A stretch of 9,618 nt of DNA from Bdellovibrio sp. (lineage in GTDB: Bacteria > Bdellovibrionota > Bdellovibrionia > Bdellovibrionales > Bdellovibrionaceae), in contig PSRN01000084.1 of NCBI GenBank assembly GCA_003176075.1, forward strand, positions 1 through 9,618, read 5' to 3'. Positions 5,265-9,618 of the stretch are shown here, piece by piece (position 1 is the first letter of the stretch; every line of letters begins with the position of its first letter). The translations under genes were made by a program, and so were the position numbers. Under the pieces are notes generated by a model that was not told the origin of the DNA, did not search any database, and worked only from the letters and a program-made list of their open reading frames with translations.

Positions 5265-6911
5265 ATGCAAGTCATTGACCAAATCACCCATCGAATTTTG
5301 GTTCGCAGCCTGACCCGAATCATTTCAGAGACGAACGGTATTTCGCTGGCGGATACGCTGGAGCTCTTGGCCGACAGTGAACTCAAGACGGAGAATCCCC
5401 ACGCCCACGATATGGTGCGGGAATTCAGAAGTTTGATAGGTAAATTTTCACTCAGTGAAGTGACGATTGACCAACTTCTGCAGCACCCTGTCGCAGGGGC
5501 CATGTTTGAATTTTTCAGGCACTTTCCACTCAAATACCGGGAAGACCACATTCATCTGACGGGGGCTTTGACGGCCGAATTTATTTTTCCACGGTTGAAA
5601 CCTTTGCTGGAAGGTCCTCAGCAGGAGCTGTACAAAAGGAAGATCATCGAAGTTTATGGGCCCCGCGGGTGGCCGATCAACTCCGTGGACGACGTCGACC
5701 GCCTGATTCGATTGAAGGAATCGGAAGGGTTTTCGACTTACCTAAAAATTCTTTACCTATCCAAGCTGATTTTGACCGACCGAATGGCCCACACGGCCAG
5801 CGCTTACCATTTGGCCCACGAACTGTACCACAAGTACAACGTGGGTCGCGTGCGTTTGAAATTCACCTTGTCCCGCTCTTCGGCAAGTTCGACTGAACAA
5901 ATCCCCGGCGTCGAGAATGTGGCCCCCGAGGACGTCGTCCTCGGCCTCTATGAAGGATTCCGTCAGTTTCAGATCAACCATCCTGATTTTAATTTCATTC
6001 TTTCTCCGTCCTTCCGAAAAGAAGGCAACTTTTTTGATTCGGTCCGCTTCGCCAACCGCCGCGATCACTTTGAAGCCCAGGTCGACGAGATTGTCCGGAT
6101 GCTCGACACTCACCCTTTTTTGGAAAAACACATGACGGAAGTCGACACGGTGGGGGCTGAGAATGAACTTTATCGAAAAGAGCATTTCAACGAATTTCAA
6201 AAAGGCTTTCGCAAGCTCCAGTATCGGGGATTTAAGATTCGCTCTCACCACGGAGAAACTTTTCACACTTTAAAAAAAGGTATTCAGGCCGTAGATAACG
6301 CCATGAACATTTGGCATATTGATACTCTCGAACACGGTCTCAGCCTGGGGATCAATCCGAATTTTTACTTCCACCGCCTTTATCAATGTGTGATGAACAA
6401 AAATCACTTGGGCCAGGCAATCACGGACAAAGATCCCGAGTATCGCGAGTTGCTGGAATTGGATTGGGGCGTTTACAAACCGGTTCTGCAGCTATTGTTG
6501 AAAGGCGAAAAACTTCATCCAGACGACCAGGTTCGATTTGTCAAAGCCAAGTTTCATACGGCGAGGGAAGTGGAGCATTACCAGCACGACGTCTTAAATC
6601 GAATGATCCAAAAGGGCGTGACCCTTATTTCGCTTCCTTCTTCAAACACCAAGCTGACGGGGCAGTTTGAGGACTACAAGGACCATCCTTTTTCTTGGTG
6701 GGAAAAGAAAGGAGTGCAGCTCGGAGTCGGCACGGACAACTACGTCACCTTGAACACGGATTACATCCAAGAGATGCTGATTTTGCTGTTTACGGATCCT
6801 GAAAACCTGAAGATCACGAAGCTCCTGATGGTGACGACTGGCGAGGAACGCCGTCCCTTCATCAGCCATCTGCTTTGGAAGATGCGAAAGAAGCCGTTGT
6901 TCGCGGATTAA
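5265..6911 (+). CDS. Long, divergent adenosine-deaminase-family metallohydrolase
   Basis: A 548-aa member of the adenosine/AMP deaminase superfamily, expected to be a zinc-dependent purine (deoxy)nucleoside or related deaminase in the cytoplasm; no signal peptide is visible. Active-site landmarks appear in family order: HIH (His95, His97; family HxH), SHHGE (327-331; family HAGE, catalytic Glu331), DTLEHG (353-358; family RIGHG), LPSSNTKLTG (457-466; family CPxSN) and VGTDN (488-492, Asp491; family STDDP, with Asn in place of the second Asp). Classical adenosine deaminases are about 330-350 aa. The surplus here is an N-terminal region of about 90 residues before HxH and a long insert between residues 200 and 325. 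The ATG at 5265 is the first possible start after an in-frame TAA (5253-5255), and it has no close ribosome site. The next gene begins 40 bases on. The exact substrate is uncertain. Confidence 0.85.
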   Translation: MQVIDQITHRILVRSLTRIISETNGISLADTLELLADSELKTENPHAHDMVREFRSLIGKFSLSEVTIDQLLQHPVAGAMFEFFRHFPLKYREDHIHLTGALTAEFIFPRLKPLLEGPQQELYKRKIIEVYGPRGWPINSVDDVDRLIRLKESEGFSTYLKILYLSKLILTDRMAHTASAYHLAHELYHKYNVGRVRLKFTLSRSSASSTEQIPGVENVAPEDVVLGLYEGFRQFQINHPDFNFILSPSFRKEGNFFDSVRFANRRDHFEAQVDEIVRMLDTHPFLEKHMTEVDTVGAENELYRKEHFNEFQKGFRKLQYRGFKIRSHHGETFHTLKKGIQAVDNAMNIWHIDTLEHGLSLGINPNFYFHRLYQCVMNKNHLGQAITDKDPEYRELLELDWGVYKPVLQLLLKGEKLHPDDQVRFVKAKFHTAREVEHYQHDVLNRMIQKGVTLISLPSSNTKLTGQFEDYKDHPFSWWEKKGVQLGVGTDNYVTLNTDYIQEMLILLFTDPENLKITKLLMVTTGEERRPFISHLLWKMRKKPLFAD

Positions 6912-6951
6912 GGAGGGTACTCCCTAGGGTGGTTCAGAAAGGTCGGCAGGC

Positions 6952-7335
6952 TTGACGGGACTTTTCAAAGTGATTTTCTTTTTCATGGGCCTGGTCCTTT
7001 GCTATTCAGCGGCCGCGCAGCAGGCCTCACCGGCCTCCACACCCAACCTTGATTCATTAAGCCAGGCCTGCCGGGAGCAAAATCGCAAGGACAAGATCTG
7101 CGACGCCTTGATCACCCTGCAGCAGTTGGGGAACGATTCCATCGAAGCGATCAAAGAATTCGTTGACCTGGGTCCATACAGTTACACACTCCTCACCGTG
7201 GCCAATTTCGCATTGCAAAGGCGGATTCGCGTGCGCTTTCCACCAATGACCGTCCCGGGATTTAGGAGGAGAGTTTCCTCCACCCTCGATTGGCAGAGAG
7301 ATTCCATCAGCTACACCGTGAGCATGGAGTTTTAG
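6952..7335 (+). CDS. Small exported protein, unknown family
   Basis: A 127-aa protein I do not recognise. It starts at TTG 6952 with AAAGG 9 nt upstream. In-frame GTG 6970 is possible but would drop the only basic residue of the n-region. Residues 1-22 form a Sec signal peptide (LFKVIFFFMGLVLCYSAAA, cleavage before QQ). The mature part has two cysteines ten residues apart (Cys40, Cys50), then an amphipathic helical-looking segment, and an Arg-rich, beta-prone C-terminus (from about 90) ending SYTVSMEF with a terminal Phe. A terminal aromatic residue recalls outer-membrane strands, but the protein is far too short for a barrel by itself. It is probably co-transcribed with the deaminase 40 bases upstream. 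Its TAG directly abuts the stop codon of the convergent gene. Confidence 0.72.
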   Translation: MTGLFKVIFFFMGLVLCYSAAAQQASPASTPNLDSLSQACREQNRKDKICDALITLQQLGNDSIEAIKEFVDLGPYSYTLLTVANFALQRRIRVRFPPMTVPGFRRRVSSTLDWQRDSISYTVSMEF

Positions 7336-7713
7336 CTACTCTTCTTGTTTAGGACGTTGATGGGCCTGGTTTAAAAGCGGCTCGACCGAAACCAATTTCG
7401 CTTCGAAGGCGTTGAACTCGTCTTTGACGATGGCCGCGATGACCCCGGTCTGCGGATTCACACCCTTCGTGGCAACGGCCAGAGTTACGAGGTAGTTCCT
7501 TGTACAGCCTGCCGTTCCGCAAGAGCCGCTGAGAAGCGCGACATCTGGCTGCTTGGCGATGTCCCTGTCGAGCCTGACCGACACCAAGATCTTGTCCGCG
7601 ACATCTTTGGATTCGTAAAAAGCCTTCACGACATCCGTGCGGACGTCGGGGACGTCGGCAAAGGCGATGGCCGAGAATTGCATCAAGAGCGCAGTGATGA
7701 CCAGTTTCTTCAT
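7336..7713 (-). CDS. Small periplasmic or secreted protein, unknown family
   Basis: A 125-aa protein with a textbook Sec signal peptide: MKK, a hydrophobic core and cleavage after AFA (residue 19). The start ATG has AAGGAG 6 nt upstream. The mature domain of about 106 aa is mixed alpha/beta by appearance, with one close cysteine pair, SCGTAGC (Cys65, Cys70), in the middle, and then a valine/alanine-rich strand region (YLVTLAVATKG...GVIAAIVKD). The C-terminal tail is polar (QRPKQEE). No family is recognised. Its stop codon (7336-7338) touches the stop of the convergent upstream gene with no spacer. A palindrome-containing promoter candidate lies 58-86 bases upstream of the start. Confidence 0.78.
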   Translation of the reverse strand: MKKLVITALLMQFSAIAFADVPDVRTDVVKAFYESKDVADKILVSVRLDRDIAKQPDVALLSGSCGTAGCTRNYLVTLAVATKGVNPQTGVIAAIVKDEFNAFEAKLVSVEPLLNQAHQRPKQEE

Positions 7714-7770
7714 TTGTTTCTCCTTAGTTCAAGCTAAATAGTTGGGTGTAAATCAACCTTGATCGGGTGA

Positions 7771-7799
7771 ATGTTTAATCGAAATTCGATCGGCGTCAA
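7771..7799 (-). promoter_or_regulatory. Promoter candidate with an operator-like palindrome
   Basis: On the minus strand, TTGACG (7799-7794) and AAACAT (7776-7771) are 17 bp apart, and the spacer contains the perfect palindrome ATCGAA-A-TTCGAT (7778-7790 on the plus strand). This is a classic repressor-site layout for the small exported-protein gene starting at 7713. The -10 word is weak (three of six consensus positions), so the promoter itself is tentative even though the palindrome is exact. Confidence 0.35.
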
Positions 7800-7810
7800 G
7801 GAGGGGCGAA

Positions 7811-7937
7811 TTGAAGAAGTATATTGTAAAGTTCTGCAAGGAAGAACGGAATTTACTGCGAGATTGAATCAAAAATTGGCAGTTCAGCCCGGTCCGTGAT
7901 TTCAGTTGTCATCATTATCCGCCACTTCCGTGTATGA
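7811..7937 (+). pseudogene. Probable IS630-type transposase 5' remnant, frameshifted
   Basis: A perfect ribosome site AAGGAGG (7798-7804) stands 6 nt before TTG 7811, which opens an 18-codon frame reading (L/M)KKYIVKFCKEERNLLRD before a TGA. IS630-family transposases commonly begin 'MKKYIV.L..EER..L..LI..GK..ARK...A.ILL'. In the +1 frame right after this (7860-7922) the sequence continues EIESKIGSSARSVISVVIII, which keeps the G-x-x-A-R spacing and the hydrophobic ILL-like end. The frame then stops at 7935-7937. I infer a decayed transposase N-terminus about 40 codons long, with a frameshift near 7860. No terminal inverted repeats or catalytic DDE part are visible. The last 36 bases overlap the 3' end of the convergent gene. 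The family assignment is from memory of the motif, so confidence is modest. Confidence 0.38.
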
Positions 7938-8297
7938 TTGATCGCCAAGAAAGTCCTTCAGTGGAATAAGACTTGGTCCGCCTTCGAGCACGTACTGATC
8001 TCCACCGGGAGACACAGTAATCAGGGTACTAATCGCCCCCAAGGTCGCGTATCCCATGCGGGCCCTGTGCCTGATCTTTGATACCTTCAAACCACGGATC
8101 GGAAAGCTCGTCATTTGATAATGGGCGCGTTCGAAAGCGTTATTGAAGATATTGTAATAGTAAGCAGATAAGGAACTATACGAAGTGATGAGGAAAGTTG
8201 GACTGGAAATCCAATGAAAACCCATTGAACCATATGTACCTTCGGGAAAGTATGCGACAGAACTCTCAATCTTTGGAGCATTAAAATCGCCAACCAT
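7902..8297 (-). CDS. Hypothetical protein body, probably missing its signal peptide through a frameshift
   Basis: A 131-aa frame from ATG 8297, with GAGG 5 nt upstream; no family recognised. It is rich in aromatic and hydroxyl residues (for example SYSSLSAYYYNIFNNAF around residues 40-56) and ends in an acidic tail (ADNDDN). It lacks an export signal, unlike its small neighbours. Upstream in the same frame the sequence stays open for 13 more codons (to 8336) and includes a CESC pair. In the neighbouring frame, at 8305-8415, a well-formed signal peptide with its own ribosome site runs into a stop. Skipping one base near 8337 would join the two into one 170-aa exported protein with a C-x-x-C near its new N-terminus. 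Either the gene is broken, the sequence has a one-base error, or translation is coupled or frameshifted. Confidence 0.6.
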   Translation of the reverse strand: MVGDFNAPKIESSVAYFPEGTYGSMGFHWISSPTFLITSYSSLSAYYYNIFNNAFERAHYQMTSFPIRGLKVSKIRHRARMGYATLGAISTLITVSPGGDQYVLEGGPSLIPLKDFLGDQSYTEVADNDDN

Positions 8298-8304
8298 CTT
8301 AACC

Positions 8305-8415
8305 TCACCTAGGCAGGACTCGCAGGTCCAGGACCCTCACCCTCTCTTCGGCTTGGCAGAGACCGTACCATAGAATCAACACCGGAATGAAGACGAGTAA
8401 TCTTTGTCGGCCCAT
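8305..8415 (-). CDS. Signal-peptide ORF, likely 5' part of the 7902-8297 gene
   Basis: A 36-codon frame from ATG 8415, with GGAG 7 nt upstream. Residues 1-22 are a clear Sec signal peptide (MGRQR, hydrophobic core through ILWYGLC, then QA before EE). After about residue 26 the frame loses protein-like character and ends at TGA 8305-8307, only 7 bases before the ATG of the downstream frame. An isolated signal peptide is not useful by itself. Read together with the next frame it makes a normal exported protein, the fusion point being around V26 and the AGGGTGAGGGT direct repeat. A regulatory leader peptide is the alternative. Confidence 0.6.
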   Translation of the reverse strand: MGRQRLLVFIPVLILWYGLCQAEERVRVLDLRVLPR

Positions 8416-8934
8416 GGGATTTCTCCAATTCTCTGTTTTTGGTCTCTCTATCTGGCGTTGCTACTCTTTTCCGCCCCAGTTCATACTCGTGGTTCAACGC
8501 CGTACGAACATTTCTTCGGTGAAAAATCAAAAAGCAAGGCAATTTTCCAATTGATCATCGTCATCTGAAAAATCGAAAAATTCCCGTCACTAATTAGTTT
8601 AGTCGCTGTCGCGAAATTCAACCAAAGGTCCGGCATTACATGACCGCCATTTCCTTCCAGTTCAAAGCGTTGCCGGGTTTGATCAATGGTTCTGTCGCAG
8701 TCACCACGATGTTATGGCGGTGCGCCTGAGCTTGGATTCCAAGCCAAGTTTTTGGGTTTTTTGCTTTTATGCGGATCGTGTTCGTCCTTCGTACTCGCTT
8801 TGAATTGAATTCTTAACGTTCCGCCTGAGCGGTGGGAAGAGCCAATTGCGAACATGATGGATTCTCATATCCGTATCAAAATGCGACTCTCTAATGGGCA
8901 CGGATGATGCAGTTGTTTGTATCAAAGGGGACTA
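8416..8934. other. Gene-poor stretch with possible decayed coding sequence
   Basis: About 520 bases with no intact gene. Both strands are interrupted by stops. A 77-codon minus frame at 8309-8542 has no protein-like features and overlaps the better-supported signal-peptide ORF. The stretch contains a coding-like but start-less minus segment (8636-8812) and a 15-bp palindrome (8730-8744, arms GCTTGGA/TCCAAGC) followed by T-rich DNA on the plus strand. It should also hold the promoters of the two flanking divergent transcription units, but I cannot pick a convincing pair. Confidence 0.55.
8636..8812 (-). pseudogene. Start-less coding-like remnant
   Basis: A 58-codon open segment between two stops, with no ATG or TTG and a GTG only in its second half, reads like protein (for example IQAQAHRHNIVVTAT, then KPGNALNWKEMAVM). 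The pattern 'A-x-A-H...vvTa.....PG...lNW' faintly recalls the C-terminus of PIN-domain (VapC-type) toxins. The resemblance is weak and the upstream part in this frame is missing, so this could equally be chance. Confidence 0.18.
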
Positions 8935-8961
8935 ATGTTCAATTATCGCCATGAAGCCTGA
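8935..8961 (+). CDS. Eight-codon leader ORF coupled to the isochorismatase-like gene
   Basis: ATG 8935 is preceded by AAAGGGG (8924-8930) at 4 nt, the only good ribosome site near the downstream gene. It encodes MFNYRHEA and stops at TGA 8959-8961, which shares its A with the next ATG (TGATG). The layout is that of translational coupling: ribosomes load here and restart on the enzyme gene, which has no ribosome site of its own. The peptide shows no run of a single amino acid that would suggest attenuation. Confidence 0.45.
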   Translation: MFNYRHEA

Positions 8962-9560
8962 TGGGTAAATTTTTTTTGGACAATCTATCGACAGTACGAT
9001 TTGTGTCGGCGCGAGCGCTCGTCTTCTTTATGTCAGCTGGCTTTAGTTCTATTTGTCTGGCTCAAACCGCACTCGTGATTATTGATATGCAGCCATACTT
9101 TGCGGAAAGGGGAGGCTATCACAACCTGGTAGGAAACCAAGAAAAAATTGAGAAAGTTCTGAACCGACAAGTCGAATTGATTGAGATGGCTAAGAGTAAT
9201 CGTTTGCCCATCGTGACCATCGAATACAGTGGCTGCGGTTCTACATGCACGGCGATCAAAAAAGCGATTGGGAATTACGGGGATGCTCGTACCTTCGTTA
9301 AATCGAGCGACGGCATGTTTTCAAACTGGGGTGGGATCGAGAATGAGCTCGACACTTACCTCAAGGGTCGAAATACATCTCAGCTCATAATAACCGGAGC
9401 TAATGGCGGGTATTGCGTGAAGTGCAGCATCGAGGGGGCTCTGAACAAAGGTTATCGCGTATGGACTGACGCAGATGCCGTCGCTGATTTTAATTTCGAG
9501 GAATTTAAACACCCATATTATTATAAGGACGGCCAAATCACTGGTGCCCAAAAGATTTAG
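8961..9560 (+). CDS. Exported isochorismatase-family cysteine hydrolase
   Basis: A 199-aa protein of the isochorismatase-like hydrolase superfamily (nicotinamidases, isochorismatases, N-carbamoyl hydrolases). The catalytic triad is visible: Asp42 in TALVIIDMQPYF, Lys114 in TFVKSSDGMF and Cys152 in ITGANGGYCVKCS, followed by the family's A-x-x-x-G-Y segment (160-165) and D-A-D-A (170-173). Ahead of the fold is an N-terminal hydrophobic stretch (about 17-34, ending ICLAQ) that looks like a Sec signal peptide, so the enzyme is probably periplasmic, which is unusual for a mostly cytosolic family. The n-region is long (about 16 residues). GTG 9003 would give a tighter signal peptide but has no ribosome site. 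There is an 8-T run at codons 4-6. Extra cysteines (92, 96, 155) could form disulfides. The substrate cannot be told; the residues normally flanking the nicotinamidase metal site (DxHxxxH) are not evident. Confidence 0.85.
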   Translation: MGKFFLDNLSTVRFVSARALVFFMSAGFSSICLAQTALVIIDMQPYFAERGGYHNLVGNQEKIEKVLNRQVELIEMAKSNRLPIVTIEYSGCGSTCTAIKKAIGNYGDARTFVKSSDGMFSNWGGIENELDTYLKGRNTSQLIITGANGGYCVKCSIEGALNKGYRVWTDADAVADFNFEEFKHPYYYKDGQITGAQKI

Positions 9561-9569
9561 GACCTGATC

Positions 9570-9618
9570 GTGAGTCGCCTCAAGAATGTTATCGGATGTA
9601 TTCGAACGGGCATTGTGA
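9570..9618 (+). CDS. Possible start of a downstream gene (cut by right edge)
   Basis: GTG 9570 opens a frame reading MSRLKNVIGCIRTGIV to the window edge, with AGGA 7 nt upstream overlapping the stop of the previous gene, 9 bases away. The close spacing and ribosome site suggest an operon partner of the hydrolase, perhaps a membrane or exported protein. Only 16 codons are visible, so this is tentative. Confidence 0.3.
   Translation, partial: MSRLKNVIGCIRTGIV

Noticed and set aside
5757..6266. Minus-strand 169-codon frame
   Set aside because: Antisense shadow of the deaminase-family gene.
6911..6928. Hairpin AGGG-TACT-CCCT after the deaminase stop as a terminator
   Set aside because: The four-base stem is too short and there is no T-run; it sits between genes that are probably co-transcribed.
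8309..8542. Minus-strand 77-codon frame
   Set aside because: Low-complexity Arg/Gly/Pro tail, no motif, and it overlaps the better-supported signal-peptide ORF in another frame.
8730..8760. Palindrome followed by T-rich DNA as a rho-independent terminator
   Set aside because: The realistic stem is only about 5 bp (GCTTG/CAAGC) with a 5-nt loop, the T tract is interrupted by G, and no plus-strand gene ends just upstream.

Overview
The window reads like a chromosomal segment of a free-living Gram-negative bacterium with moderate GC content. Tad-type pilus genes sit beside maf and yggS, and there are many small proteins of unknown family with Sec signal peptides or a lipobox. This combination would fit a Bdellovibrio-like (Bdellovibrionota/Oligoflexia) genome, but that assignment is an inference from gene content and style, not from a marker gene. 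I see no rRNA, tRNA, CRISPR array or intact mobile element.

Left part (1-3069). A tightly packed minus-strand operon runs tadC, then a DUF192 gene, then an FHA-domain gene cut by the left edge. The genes are joined by 4-nt and 14-nt overlaps. It diverges from a plus-strand pair, maf (nucleotide pyrophosphatase, YhdE-like) and yggS (PLP-binding homeostasis protein), joined by a GTGA overlap. The first group serves pilus assembly and secretion; the second is housekeeping.

Middle part (3047-5264). Two minus-strand genes encode exported proteins of no family I recognise. One is a six-cysteine secreted protein whose 3' end overlaps yggS. The other is a lipoprotein built of two similar cysteine-bearing modules. 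They are separated by about 500 bases with no convincing gene but with short repeats. The lipoprotein's upstream region carries two sets of short tandem repeats.

Right-centre part (5265-7713). A long (548 aa) and divergent adenosine-deaminase-family metallohydrolase is followed 40 bases later by a small exported protein. The latter is convergent with another small exported protein, and their stop codons are exactly adjacent. The deaminase start is unusual: a good sigma70-type promoter lies directly against the start codon.

Right part (7714-9618). This region is looser and looks remodelled. It holds a probable IS630-type transposase 5' remnant, a small exported-protein gene that appears broken by a one-base frameshift between its signal peptide and its body, and about 500 bases with no intact gene. 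It ends with an exported isochorismatase-family cysteine hydrolase, apparently translated by coupling to an 8-codon leader ORF, and the first codons of a possible next gene. I did not find a convincing complete novel system. The most checkable oddities are the frameshifted exported gene, the leader-ORF/leaderless starts, the duplicated lipoprotein and the atypical deaminase.
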